Shown here: positions 1 through 8,997 of the stretch, piece by piece
How positions within the stretch are numbered: the stretch's first letter is position 1
How the letters are laid out: each line of letters begins with the position of its first letter
DNA from: QHWT01 sp963755695
Lineage (GTDB): Bacteria; Acidobacteriota; Vicinamibacteria; Vicinamibacterales; 2-12-FULL-66-21
Length of the DNA stretch: 64,000 nucleotides
NCBI GenBank assembly: GCA_963755695.1
Contig: CAVWLB010000010.1
Coordinates: 2,542,001-2,606,000, forward strand
Reading direction: 5' to 3'
Notes under the pieces: generated by a model
What the model was told of the DNA's origin: nothing
Seen by the model: the letters and a program-made list of their open reading frames with translations, nothing else
Databases searched by the model: none
Program-made: the position numbers and the translations under genes

Positions 1-934
1 GCGTCGACCGTCCGGACTGACCACCGGATTGGAGGCCTTGAAGCCGTCGTACTCGCCCCAATGGGTGACGCGGGTGAAGTCGGTGCTGTTCGGCTCCAGG
101 CGCAGCTTCCAGATATCGATGTAGTTCGAGTTGTGCTGCGTCTGCTCGCGGCTGGATTCGACGAGCGCGTAGCGGCCGTCCGGGAAAATGCCCTCGACCT
201 CGTTGTATTCCCCGGCCAGCTTCCGGTACACGGTCGTGCGGCCGCTGGCGAGATCGACACCCAGGACATCGGCAAACGGCGACCGGTAACAGGTGTAAAT
301 CAGCTCGGTGTCGTCGTTACGGAAGTCCTGCGCCTCGAGCGTGCACTCGGGCGACTTGGCGCGGATGACTTCTTTCTTGTTCGCAAGCTTCGGAGCATCG
401 CCATCGTAGACGACGTCTGCGGTATAGATGACCGACTCCCCTTCCTGCAGCACATCGGGATACTGGCCGCGCGTGTTCGACCAGGCGATCTTCATCGTCT
501 TTCTCGAGATCGCGACGCCTTCGGAGATCTTGTGTCCCAGCGGAACCGCGTGATCGCCCGGTTTGAAGTCGTGCCTCAGGATCCACATTTCCTGATCGCG
601 TCCACGGGTGGTCTGAATGTCGGTGAAGGTCCGCGCGCCGATCAGGAAGTAGTCGCCGTTGGGCAGGAACTGCACACGGAGAAATCCCGGATGCGCGTAG
701 TGCGTCAGCAGCCGCAACGCCTTCGTCGACGGCTCGATTTCGATACGCGTCGCCGAAGCTCTTCTCCATGAAGGCAATCCGCCCGCCGTCCGGCGACCAC
801 GAGGCGCGCTCGCCGAAATAGGTCAGTCGCGTGATGTTCGACGCCAGGTGTTCCTCGGGGCTGCCCTGCTTCGTTCCCTGGGGAGCAAGCGCCGCGAGGC
901 CGATCGCCGATGCTACGAGGAGCGCGCCGTTCAT
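1..934 (-). CDS. Secreted PD40/TolB-like propeller protein (partial)
   Basis: The gene begins at 934 and runs off the left edge of the window, so its C-terminus is missing. The start gives a short hydrophobic leader, then TRLTYFGERASWSPDGGRIA, a typical PD40/WD40-like blade motif. The frame breaks near 743 after SFGDAY. One surplus base restores a continuous product that ends at the window edge with another blade (NPVVSPDGR). PD40 propellers usually sit in the periplasm or on the cell surface and mediate protein or ligand contacts; no enzymatic residues are visible here. It lies 14 bp downstream of the YncE-like propeller gene on the same strand, so the two probably form one transcript. The substrate or partner is unknown. 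Confidence in the propeller class is good; specific function is not assigned. Confidence 0.7.
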
Positions 935-948
935 GCGAATTTCCACGT

Positions 949-2088
949 TCAGCGTGCGGCAGGGAGTGCGGTCGACCGGGCGGCGACCCGGCCGATGCCG
1001 AACTGATCGCCGGTCCTGGCGACCTTGCCGTCGGCGAAGACCACCTCCAGCACTTTCTCGCTTTGCACCGATCGTCGATTCTCGTCGGTCAACGTCGCGA
1101 TGATTTTGCGGCTGGCGGTATCGATGACCTCTCCCGTCGAGGGAAAGGCCAGGCTGCCGTCGATGCTGAACGTGATCCAGCCGGGCTGATCGCGCAGCTT
1201 GATGGTGGCGATTTGCTTCGGCGGCATCGCGCCCGCATCGAAGATGTGAATCGCGCTGTTGGCGCCGTCGGCGAGCCACAGCTCGCGCTCGTCCGGCGTC
1301 AGGGCGATGCCGTGGCTCGGGCAGCCGTGACGCTTCACCGCTCCCTTTTGATAGCCGGTCACTTCCACGCGGTGCAGCATCTTGCCGGTCGTGATGTCGC
1401 CGACTTCGAACCCGAGCAGGTCGTTGACGTTGACGAAACAGAGCGTCTGCGAACCGTTGATGGTGAACGGGCGCACCACGTTCGAAAATGGTCCGACGCC
1501 GCCAACCAGCTTGTGCGTCGACGGATCGGCGATCGCCAGGATGGGAGACTTCAGGCCGGCCAGATACACCCGCTTGCCATCCGGACCGTAGATTGTGTTG
1601 TGTGCGCCGGAGTTCGGGACCACCTTCGCAATGACGTCGCCGGTTTCGCCGTCGAGCACGTTCCAGTGTGCCCCCTCGAACGACGGCACGTAGAGAATCT
1701 TGCCGTCCGGCGAGAGCGCCAGCCGATCGCAGCCGCCGTCGAACTCTTTGACCCACAACCGGCGATCCGTGGCCAGGTCGTAGGCGATCACCCGCCTGAA
1801 CGTGGTGACATACAGCCGTCCGGTCTGCGCGTTGGCGGCAATGCCCTTGACGTTCTCCGGTTCCTTCCCCGCCGGCACGTCCTGCGACGGGATGCGCCGC
1901 ACGAACTTGTAGCCGTGGTCCATGTCGAACACCAGGACGCCGACGCCGCCGTACTCGACGTAGTTGCGGATTCCCGGCTCAGCAACGTAGAGAAAGTGCC
2001 GCTCCGGTGAGCTGCGCGGCCCCGCGGATAACGTGACCGCCGCGATCATCCCGAGCGCAGCGACGACCAAGAAGCGCACCGTCCTCAT
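949..2088 (-). CDS. YncE/YVTN-family beta-propeller protein, secreted
   Basis: This is an intact 379-aa protein with a clear N-terminal signal peptide (hydrophobic residues about 5-22, then SAGPRSS). The rest is a seven-bladed propeller of the YVTN/YncE kind, with recurring blade strands such as LALSPDGKILYVPS, TIYGPDGKRVYLAG and IALTPDERELWLAD. Proteins of this family are extracytoplasmic scaffolds, and some are fused or paired with oxidoreductases. No heme or metal motif is seen, so no catalytic role is claimed. It is followed 14 bp downstream by a second propeller gene and preceded by an SRPBCC gene and a two-TM protein, all on the minus strand. A strict 8-nt tandem repeat lies just upstream of the start. 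Confidence 0.8.
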   Translation of the reverse strand: MRTVRFLVVAALGMIAAVTLSAGPRSSPERHFLYVAEPGIRNYVEYGGVGVLVFDMDHGYKFVRRIPSQDVPAGKEPENVKGIAANAQTGRLYVTTFRRVIAYDLATDRRLWVKEFDGGCDRLALSPDGKILYVPSFEGAHWNVLDGETGDVIAKVVPNSGAHNTIYGPDGKRVYLAGLKSPILAIADPSTHKLVGGVGPFSNVVRPFTINGSQTLCFVNVNDLLGFEVGDITTGKMLHRVEVTGYQKGAVKRHGCPSHGIALTPDERELWLADGANSAIHIFDAGAMPPKQIATIKLRDQPGWITFSIDGSLAFPSTGEVIDTASRKIIATLTDENRRSVQSEKVLEVVFADGKVARTGDQFGIGRVAARSTALPAAR

Positions 2089-2097
2089 GCATTCCTC

Positions 2098-2146
2098 CCG
2101 AACCTGAGAACCTGAGAACCTGAGAACCTGAGAACCCGAGAACGTA
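2098..2146. repeat. 8-nt tandem repeat (about five copies of aacctgag)
   Basis: The gap between the YncE-like gene and the SRPBCC gene is almost wholly filled by consecutive copies of aacctgag, the last one altered to aacccgag. It is one of a family of short-period intergenic repeats in this window, and the only one with a strict 8-nt rather than about 7-nt period. Confidence 0.9.
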
Positions 2147-2148
2147 TA

Positions 2149-2922
2149 TCACTTCAGCCCGGCACGGGTCCGCTGCAACGTGAAGGCGAGCGACTCCATC
2201 GGGATCTCCGTCACGAATGGCTTGACAATCCAGCCGAGCCCGAACGGCACGTCGCGCGACAGCGTCACCGATTCGCATTGGATGTATGTGCCGCCGTCGC
2301 GTTCGAGGAACCGCCAATAGGTGTTGAGACGCCACATGAAGCCATGCCCCTGGCCCGGCGGCAGCTCGTGCTCGGCAGGGGTGCCAGCATTCTCCACCTC
2401 TGCCACTCGGGTGCTGCGGATCGAACTGTAAGCGCGATCCGGCGCGACGATGACGAATCGCGCGTCGTTCTCGGTATTCATGGTCGCCGCGATCACTTTC
2501 TTCATGTAGAAGCGGAGGAAGACACGGAAGTGGTCGCCGTCGCGCTCGAGCGTCTTCGATTGGACGACGTTGGGGGCAAAAATCGATGCGTGTCGATCGT
2601 AATCCTGAAGAAGTGCAACGGCATCCCGCACGCGGACGCCGGGAATGACGATCGTGGCGACCCAGTGATGGATCAGGCCATCGGGCACGTCGATCTTCTC
2701 GGCCACGCGCAATCGTTCCGTGACGACTTCGCCGCGGCGCAGTTGGTCCATGACCGGTTTCTGTCGGGCGGCCGGTAGCGTATCCACCCAGAGGAAGGTT
2801 TCTGGTCGCCCGACTTCCGCGGCAATGCGGCGCTCCACCACGGCGACATACTTGTCGAAAGCAGCCGACGAAGCGGGCTTCAGATCTGAAGCCACGCCAG
2901 CCTCGAGCAGGAGGAGGGTCAC
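2149..2922 (-). CDS. SRPBCC (START/Bet v1-like) domain protein
   Basis: A 257-aa product begins at a GTG codon at 2922; the open frame continues a little upstream, so the true start and the signal-like leader (MTLLLLEAGVAS) are uncertain. The body fits the SRPBCC/polyketide-cyclase-like fold: a vaporised set of beta strands around VPDGLIHHWVATIVIPGV, a middle VVQSKTLERDGDHFRVFLRF, and a C-terminal helix region ending FTLQRTRAGLK. Such proteins bind hydrophobic ligands in a helix-grip cavity. Similar hypothetical proteins are common in Acidobacteria, but the ligand is unknown. It lies between the two-TM protein (2971-3603) and the YncE-like gene on the same strand. Confidence 0.6.
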   Translation of the reverse strand: MTLLLLEAGVASDLKPASSAAFDKYVAVVERRIAAEVGRPETFLWVDTLPAARQKPVMDQLRRGEVVTERLRVAEKIDVPDGLIHHWVATIVIPGVRVRDAVALLQDYDRHASIFAPNVVQSKTLERDGDHFRVFLRFYMKKVIAATMNTENDARFVIVAPDRAYSSIRSTRVAEVENAGTPAEHELPPGQGHGFMWRLNTYWRFLERDGGTYIQCESVTLSRDVPFGLGWIVKPFVTEIPMESLAFTLQRTRAGLK

Positions 2923-2970
2923 GAGAAGTGGAGGTGGGAATCGGATCAGTTGTCGCCCCCTACATGCCTT

Positions 2971-3603
2971 TTAAGGCGTAGGCCGAGTGCGTACCGGCTC
3001 ATTCCCCCCCTCTCCGCGCCGAAAATTCCTCTCACCGGCTTCGGCACGTGCCGTCGAGGCAAGCGCCCCGTGACGGGCAAGCCGTTCACGGCTGGTGCGC
3101 GCGACCTCGCGCGACACCAGGTTCATCCAGAAAAGCCGCAGCGCGATCAGAACCATGTTCAGGCCGATGAAACCCGGCAGGATCGGATCGCGATCCGCGC
3201 TGATCCAATACGCAAAGACCATCAGAGGAACGCCGCACACGATGAGCGCCAGTGCCAGGCCGGTGTGACGGCGCAGGGCTGTTGCGCTTCCGTCGAGCGA
3301 CTCCCGGTACGCCGAGTGAACAATCGTGAGCAGCGGCGGCTGCGTCCGCCCTTCATGATCGAAGATGTCGAACCGGACCATCGGGGTACGTTGAACGCCG
3401 GCTTCACAGGAGTCGCGCGCCTCCTCGAGGCTGTCAAAGACCACGCACGTCGCGGATTCGGCAGTCGCAAAGGGCTCGCCGTCCGGAGTGCACGGCATGT
3501 CGCTATCGATCCGTTTCGCGAACGCGACCACCTGGCCGGGCCGGAGGCTGTCGGTCCAGGGGGCGCCGCGCCGCGCCGGATCGTAGAGTCGCAGCGTCTG
3601 CAT
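2971..3603 (-). CDS. Hypothetical protein with two C-proximal membrane helices
   Basis: I do not recognise this 210-aa protein. The first 110 residues are soluble and begin MQTLRLYDPARRGAPWTDSL. Two hydrophobic segments follow at about residues 115-132 (LALALIVCGVPLMVFAYWI) and 140-158 (ILPGFIGLNMVLIALRLFW), then a basic, glycine-rich tail. It is the first gene of a probable minus-strand run with the SRPBCC and propeller genes. Its start lies only a few bases from a heptamer repeat block that separates it from the divergent BNR-repeat gene. Confidence 0.5.
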   Translation of the reverse strand: MQTLRLYDPARRGAPWTDSLRPGQVVAFAKRIDSDMPCTPDGEPFATAESATCVVFDSLEEARDSCEAGVQRTPMVRFDIFDHEGRTQPPLLTIVHSAYRESLDGSATALRRHTGLALALIVCGVPLMVFAYWISADRDPILPGFIGLNMVLIALRLFWMNLVSREVARTSRERLARHGALASTARAEAGERNFRRGEGGNEPVRTRPTP

Positions 3604-3609
3604 GTTACT

Positions 3610-3706
3610 TCTGGCTTCAGGCTTCAGGCTTCAGGCTTCAGGCTTTGGTCCCCGCGTTGCCGCTCGCCCCTCGGTCCTCGCCCCTCGCCTCTCGGACCTC
3701 GAATAG
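3610..3706. repeat. Two adjacent heptamer repeat blocks
   Basis: Positions 3612-3646 hold five near-perfect copies of ggcttca. Positions 3662-3703 then hold a second 7-nt-period series (cgcccct cggtcct cgcccct cgcctct cggacct). The pair fills the divergent intergenic space between 3603 and 3745. The two blocks share period but not sequence. Confidence 0.9.
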
Positions 3707-3744
3707 TAATGTAAACTTCCGCGCCGTTTGAGGAGGAGTCTCGG

Positions 3745-6700
3745 ATGCCCGCCAGGTGTGCCTCGACTGTTGTGATCCTTGCCGTGCTCGCGTTGTCGGC
3801 CGGCTTTCCGTTGGATCTCGGCGCGGTGCGGGTTGCACAGACGCCGGCGGCGACGTCGAGCGTCGATCCGGCCATCCTCAAAGCGTATCAGTGGCGCAGC
3901 ATCGGACCGGCGCGCGGCGGGCGATCGATTGCGGTCAGCGGCGTCAAGGGCCGGCCGAATGAAGCGTATACCGGTCAGGCCGGCGGCGGTCTCTGGAAGA
4001 CAGTCGACGGCGGCGCCACCTGGAAGCCCATTACCGACGGCCAGATCAAGAGCTCGTCGGTCGGCGCGGTGGCGGTGTCGGAATCGAATCCAGACATCGT
4101 GTTCATCGGCATGGGGGAATCCTGCATCCGCGGCAACATCCTTCCCGGCGACGGCGTGTACCGGTCCGCCGACGGCGGCAAGACATGGACCCACGTCGGC
4201 TTCGAGAAATCCGATGCGATCTCGAAGATCAGAATTCATCCAACCGACCCGAACATCGTCTTCGTGGCGTCGTTCGGAAAGTACAGCGCGCCCAGCGACG
4301 AGCGCGGCATATTCAAGAGCAGCGACGGCGGCAAGACCTGGCAGCGGAAGCTGTTCAGAAACGACAAGACGGGCGGCGTGGATATCGCGATCGATCGCAG
4401 CCATCCGAACGTCATGTATGCGGCGCTATGGGAGGCGTATCGGATCGAATACCAGATGTCGAGCGGCGGAGCCGGCAGCGGCCTGTTCAAGTCTACCGAC
4501 GCCGGGGAGACGTGGACCGAGATCACTCCCAACCCGGGTCTGCCCTCCGGAATCGTCGGCAAGGTTGGCATCGCTGTATCGGGTGCCGATTCGAACCGGA
4601 TCTACGCGCTGGTCGAATCGCAGAACGGCGGGCTCTTCAGCTCCGACGATGCCGGAGCGACGTGGAAGCTCGTAAACGACGGCCGCAACATCCGGCAGCG
4701 CGCGTTCTACTACACCCACGTCATCGCGGATCCGGCCGGCCGCGACACGGTGTATTTGCTGAACACCAGCGCCTTCCGATCGGCCAACGGCGGCAAAACG
4801 CTCAGCCAGATCGGAAGCGGCACCCACGGCGATCATCACGATCTGTGGATCGATCCGGACGACCCCAGACATCTCGTGATTGGAAACGACGGCGGTGGCG
4901 CGGTGTCCCTCAACACGGGCCAGACGTGGAGCGCGCAAGATTACGCCACCGGGCAGTTCTATCACGTCGCAACGACCAGGCACGTGCCGTATCACGTCTG
5001 CGGCGCACAGCAGGACAACACCACGCTGTGCGTTTCCAGCGACACCGGGCTTCCCGCTGGGCGTGGCGGCGGTGGACGCGGCGCCACCCCGATCACCTAC
5101 ACCGCCGGAGGGTCCGAGCCCGGTTACATTGCGCCTGATCCGAAGGACCCCGATGTTTTCTTCGCGGGAGGAAACAACGGATCGTTCCTCACGCGCCTGA
5201 ATCGTGAGACCAGCGAGCTCCGCGAAGTCGGACCGTATCCCCGCATGTTCTCGGGAGAGCCCTCGAGCGCGCTCGTCGAGCGCTGGCAGTGGACCTATCC
5301 GATCATCTTTTCATCCGTCGATCCGAACATTCTCTATACCTCGTCGCAGCACGTATGGAAGACGACCAATGGCGGCCAGAGCTGGGACAAGATCAGCCCG
5401 GACCTCACCCGTCACGATCCGAAGACGATGGGCGAGTCAGGCGGACCGATCACGCACGACATGAACAGTCCGGAGGTCTACGGGACCGTGTTCGCGCTAG
5501 GGCCCGGCAAGAAAGACGTGAATCTCCTCTGGGCGGGATCCGACGACGGGCTGGTGCAGGTGACTAGCGACGGCGGCAAGACCTGGACGAACGTGACGCC
5601 GAAAGAGATGCCGGAGTTCGGCCGTGTCAGCCAGATCGACGCCTCCGCCTTCGAGGCGGGCGGTGCGTATGTCGCGGTCAAGAAGCCACTGCTGAACGAT
5701 GTCCAGCCTTACATCTTCCGCACGCGGGACTTCGGAAAAACCTGGACCAAGATCGTCAACGGCATTCGCGCGGACGACTACGTGCATGCGGTGCGCGAGG
5801 ATCCGGCGCGCCAGGGGCTGCTCTACGCCGGCACCGAACATGGCTTCTACGTGTCGTACGACGACGGAGACCGGTGGCAATCGCTGTCGCTGAACCTGCC
5901 CGACACGCCGGTGTCCGATCTGTGGGTGGAGGCGAATTCGCTGGCCATCGCGACGCACGGCCGCGGCTTCTATGTGCTTGACGACGTCGCGCCATTGCGT
6001 CAGGCGGACGCCGCCTCTGGCGCCTTCCACCTCTATAAACCGGCCGATGCCATCCGGACCGCCGGCGGCACGAGCATCAGCTACATGCTGAAGCAACCGG
6101 CGCAAAACCTCAGTATCGAGATTCTGCGCGACGGACAAGTGGTGCAGACGATTCGCGGCGCGGCGAAGACGTCTCCGTCACCGGCGGGCGGTGGGCAGAC
6201 GCCTCCCGCGGACGAAGAAGAATCCGCGGGTGGCGGGCGCGGTCGTGGCGGACCGCCCACCGCCCCGATGGCCGCCGGATTCAATCGCGTCACGTGGAAC
6301 CTGGAGTATCCGGGCCCAACCAGCTTTCCCGGGATGGTGCTGTGGGGAGCCTCGACGAGCGGCCCGACGGCCCTGCCGGGGAACTACGATGTGCGCCTCA
6401 CCGTCGACGGCCAGTCGCAGGTGCAGCCGCTGGCCGTCCGAAAGCATCCATGGCACGCGGTCAAAGACGAAGATCTGATCGAGCAGTTCGACCTTGCCGT
6501 CCAGATTCGCGACAAGGCCAGCGAGGCGAACAACGCCGTGATCCAGATCCGCAAGATCAAGGATCAAGTCAAAGATCGGTTGTCGAAGTCGCAGGATGCC
6601 TCGCTCAAGGCGGCCGGCGATCGGCTCACCGCCAGTCTCAGCGCGATTGAAGAAGAGATCTACCAGGTCCGCAATCAAAGCAACCAGGATCCCTTGAACT

Positions 6701-6912
6701 TCCCGATCAAGATCAACAACCGGCTGGCGTCGCTGCTCGGAGTGGTGATGCGCGGGGAAGGCAAACCGATCGCTGCGGCCTATCCGATCCTGAAGGATCT
6801 CACCGCGGAACTGAAGGTGCAGACGGACCGTCTGCACCTTGTGCTCACCAGCGACCTGCCCTCGTTCAACACCCAAGCCAAGCGCGCGGGCGTAGCGGTC
6901 ATTGCGATGTAG
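3745..6912 (+). CDS. Secreted sortilin-like BNR/VPS10-repeat protein
   Basis: This is an intact 1,055-aa protein. The ATG at 3745 has a good ribosome site (gaggaggag) and a signal peptide of about 30 residues. The first about 740 residues carry at least eight BNR/Asp-box units of the form SxDGGKTW (GGKTWTHVGF, GGKTWQRKLF, AGETWTEITP, GGQSWDKISP, FGKTWTKIVN, DGDRWQSLSL), the signature of VPS10/sortilin and sialidase-type propellers. The final unit closes with ATHGRGFYVLDD, which is typical of this bacterial group. A C-terminal beta-rich module follows, plus a charged helical stretch (about 900-990). Two RG/G-rich linkers occur, near residues 438-450 and 810-840. Family members are often labelled exo-sialidase-like, but I see no catalytic set and would call it an extracellular binding or scaffold protein. 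Confidence 0.85.
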   Translation: MPARCASTVVILAVLALSAGFPLDLGAVRVAQTPAATSSVDPAILKAYQWRSIGPARGGRSIAVSGVKGRPNEAYTGQAGGGLWKTVDGGATWKPITDGQIKSSSVGAVAVSESNPDIVFIGMGESCIRGNILPGDGVYRSADGGKTWTHVGFEKSDAISKIRIHPTDPNIVFVASFGKYSAPSDERGIFKSSDGGKTWQRKLFRNDKTGGVDIAIDRSHPNVMYAALWEAYRIEYQMSSGGAGSGLFKSTDAGETWTEITPNPGLPSGIVGKVGIAVSGADSNRIYALVESQNGGLFSSDDAGATWKLVNDGRNIRQRAFYYTHVIADPAGRDTVYLLNTSAFRSANGGKTLSQIGSGTHGDHHDLWIDPDDPRHLVIGNDGGGAVSLNTGQTWSAQDYATGQFYHVATTRHVPYHVCGAQQDNTTLCVSSDTGLPAGRGGGGRGATPITYTAGGSEPGYIAPDPKDPDVFFAGGNNGSFLTRLNRETSELREVGPYPRMFSGEPSSALVERWQWTYPIIFSSVDPNILYTSSQHVWKTTNGGQSWDKISPDLTRHDPKTMGESGGPITHDMNSPEVYGTVFALGPGKKDVNLLWAGSDDGLVQVTSDGGKTWTNVTPKEMPEFGRVSQIDASAFEAGGAYVAVKKPLLNDVQPYIFRTRDFGKTWTKIVNGIRADDYVHAVREDPARQGLLYAGTEHGFYVSYDDGDRWQSLSLNLPDTPVSDLWVEANSLAIATHGRGFYVLDDVAPLRQADAASGAFHLYKPADAIRTAGGTSISYMLKQPAQNLSIEILRDGQVVQTIRGAAKTSPSPAGGGQTPPADEEESAGGGRGRGGPPTAPMAAGFNRVTWNLEYPGPTSFPGMVLWGASTSGPTALPGNYDVRLTVDGQSQVQPLAVRKHPWHAVKDEDLIEQFDLAVQIRDKASEANNAVIQIRKIKDQVKDRLSKSQDASLKAAGDRLTASLSAIEEEIYQVRNQSNQDPLNFPIKINNRLASLLGVVMRGEGKPIAAAYPILKDLTAELKVQTDRLHLVLTSDLPSFNTQAKRAGVAVIAM

Positions 6913-7039
6913 ATTGAGCTCGCCCGGTCGGGCGAAATCGCCATCGAATGAAGTGCGCTAGCCGGTGCCCTGTTCGAGCGCGGTCTTGGTCGACCTGAGC
7001 GGCCACGGCAAGGCAGCACACGACCCGGCCCGGCACAGG

Positions 7040-7155
7040 CCTGATCTTCTTCAGTGTTCTTCAGTGTTTTTCTGTGGCCGCTGCTCCGTGTGCTTCTGTG
7101 GCCGCTGCTCCGTGTGCTTCTCTGGCCGGTGTTCCGTGTGCTTCTGTGGTCGAAG
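7040..7155. repeat. 24-nt tandem repeat upstream of adk
   Basis: Three to four degenerate copies of a 24-nt unit (cttctgtggccgctgctccg plus tgtg) run from about 7065 to 7150, preceded by the shorter echo ttcttcagtgttcttcagtg. The block has no stop codon in the adk frame, so the reading frame is open well upstream of the true adk start. Confidence 0.85.
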
Positions 7156-7189
7156 CGGATCATTTTTTCGCTATCATACGCGACAGAGC

Positions 7190-7867
7190 GTGCACATCAT
7201 TCTTCTTGGACCGCCCGGGTCCGGCAAAGGCACTCAAGCGCAACGGATCGCGGAGCACTACGGCATCCCGCACATCTCCACCGGGCATATCCTTCGCGAA
7301 GCGGTGCGATCCGGTTCGGAGCTTGGCTTGAAGGTCGGCGCCACCATTGCGGCAGGTTCGCTGGTCAGCGACGCGCTCATCACCGACATCGTCCGGGCGC
7401 GGCTTCACGAAGCGGACGTCGCATCGGGTGTCCTGCTCGACGGATTTCCTCGCACCGTGGCTCAAGCGGAAGCGCTCGATTCAATGGTGCCACCCGAACA
7501 TCTGATCGTGCTGCTGCTCAGAGTGGTCGATGAGGAGATTGTTCGCCGGATGATGCGCCGCCGCATCTGCCAATCGTGCGGCATCACCCAAACCGTCCCC
7601 GATGCGGAGGCGGATGAAGCGGGCCACTGCCCTCGGTGCGGCGACCCCCTGGTACGTCGCGAGGACGACTCGCCGGACATCGTGAGACATCGACTGCGGA
7701 CGTATGCCGCGCTGGCCGAACCGCTCATCGCGTTCTATGCCAACAGATCCGGGTTCGGAGCGGTTGACGGCATGAAGCCACCGGAGGACGTCACGGCCGC
7801 GCTGTTTACCCACGTCGATCGAATCCGACGGCGCCCGGGCCGCCGCACGGATGGAGCGCGAATCTAG
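7190..7867 (+). CDS. adk: Adenylate kinase
   Basis: This enzyme interconverts ATP + AMP and 2 ADP. The 225-aa frame is assigned a GTG start at 7190, because family homology begins exactly at (V/M)HIILLGPPGSGKGT and the upstream open frame is only tandem repeat. The P-loop GPPGSGKGT is at residues 7-15, the AMP-site STGHILR follows, and DGFPRT is present. The LID domain is the long form with four cysteines (CQSCG and CPRCG), expected to bind zinc. The product is full length, with a slightly extended basic C-terminus. It stands alone here rather than beside secY or map as in many genomes. Confidence 0.93.
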   Translation: MHIILLGPPGSGKGTQAQRIAEHYGIPHISTGHILREAVRSGSELGLKVGATIAAGSLVSDALITDIVRARLHEADVASGVLLDGFPRTVAQAEALDSMVPPEHLIVLLLRVVDEEIVRRMMRRRICQSCGITQTVPDAEADEAGHCPRCGDPLVRREDDSPDIVRHRLRTYAALAEPLIAFYANRSGFGAVDGMKPPEDVTAALFTHVDRIRRRPGRRTDGARI

Positions 7868-8034
7868 TGGTCCAAGTGAAAAGCGCCTGAATTCTTCCCT
7901 CGGGACGAATTGCTGGTGTTGATCGTCGAAAGCCGCCGACAGCGGCACGTCTTCACCGTTCGCCTGCCGCGCGACGCTCGAGAGATCTATCGACTCTAAC
8001 GAGACGCCTCGATCAGTTTTTCACCTGCGAGGGA
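7868..8034. other. Intergenic, possible eroded coding fragment
   Basis: This is a convergent gap between adk and the esterase gene. Between about 7890 and 7999 one plus-strand frame reads a coherent peptide ending RLPRDAREIYRL and a TAA stop, but it has no start codon or Shine-Dalgarno site. It could be the tail of a decayed gene. No strong terminator is visible. Confidence 0.3.
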
Positions 8035-8997
8035 TCAGCGGCCCGACGGAAGCGCGCCGTCAGGCTTGGTCAGCAGTCCACGTCCGCGCAGCCAATTCAT
8101 CAGCAATGTCGGCCACGCACTGAGTGCCGGATCGTCCAGCGCGAGGCCGACACCGTGCGGGCCATTCTCGAAGATGTGCATTTCGGCCGGCACCTTGGCT
8201 TTGCGCAGCGCGAGATAGAAGCGCACGCTGTTCTCGGGGGGAACTCCGGTATCCGCGTCAGTGTGAAAGAGAAAGGTCGGCGGCGTCTCCGGCGTGACCC
8301 GCAGGTCGTTCGACAGATCCTCGAGCAGGCGCGGCTCTGGATGCTCGCCGAGCAGATTCTTGAACGAACCGGCGTGCGCAATCGCCGGGTCGGACGAGAT
8401 CACCGGGTAGCCGAGAATCAGGAAATCCGGGCGGCTGCTGACCCGGTCGATGGGATCCGGAGCGTCGGTCTTGCCGGCGTCGAAGTGCGTTCCGGCCGTG
8501 GCGGTCAAGTGCCCGCCCGCTGAGAAGCCCATCATGCCGATGCGATCGGCCAGCACGCCGAATTCCTGCGCTCGGGCGCGCACGGTACGGATCGCGCGCT
8601 GCGCATCACCCAGCTCGATTGGATGGTGGTATTTCGGGCCCAGACGGTACTTCAGCACGAAAGCCGACACGCCCATGGCGTTGAACCAGTACGCGATCTG
8701 GCGTCCTTCATGGTCCATCGCGAGCACGCTGTAGCCGCCACCGGGCGCGACGATCACCGCCGTTCCAGTGGCCACGCGAGGGGCGCGGTAGATCGTCAGC
8801 GTGGGCTTGTCGGCCGCGTCAGTTCCAAGGGCGCCTGGGGCGCCTTCCACCCATAAGGGGATTTCCTGGGGAGGCGTATCCAGACCCCGGCCGGCGGCTG
8901 GCGCGGTCGTTGCCGACGGAGGCTGTTGCGCGGATGCTCCGCTCCCGGGCTCCGCACACAGCACCGCCAGGATCCCGAAGGTGATTGCATGTTTCAT
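8035..8997 (-). CDS. Secreted alpha/beta hydrolase (BD-FAE/acetyl-xylan-esterase-like)
   Basis: A 320-aa protein with a signal peptide (about residues 1-23) and a Pro/Ala-rich linker. The hydrolase core starts at IPLWVEGAPGALG. It shows the oxyanion HG-type loop VIVAPGGGYSVLAMDHEG, the nucleophile elbow GFSAGGH, a plausible acid in HTDADTGVP, and the catalytic His in GPHGVGL. These are typical of the BD-FAE/esterase group that deacetylates plant polysaccharides or related esters; the exact substrate is not known. Its ATG (8997) overlaps the TGA of the upstream M14 peptidase as ATGA, so the two are translationally coupled. Confidence 0.82.
   Translation of the reverse strand: MKHAITFGILAVLCAEPGSGASAQQPPSATTAPAAGRGLDTPPQEIPLWVEGAPGALGTDAADKPTLTIYRAPRVATGTAVIVAPGGGYSVLAMDHEGRQIAYWFNAMGVSAFVLKYRLGPKYHHPIELGDAQRAIRTVRARAQEFGVLADRIGMMGFSAGGHLTATAGTHFDAGKTDAPDPIDRVSSRPDFLILGYPVISSDPAIAHAGSFKNLLGEHPEPRLLEDLSNDLRVTPETPPTFLFHTDADTGVPPENSVRFYLALRKAKVPAEMHIFENGPHGVGLALDDPALSAWPTLLMNWLRGRGLLTKPDGALPSGR

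Noticed and set aside
6965..7189. A longer adk start at 6965
   Set aside because: The added residues are translated tandem repeat and have no similarity to adenylate kinase; homology begins at the GTG at 7190.
7890..7999. A small gene of about 35 aa in the adk-esterase gap
   Set aside because: It has no start codon or ribosome site. It is noted only as a possible decayed fragment.
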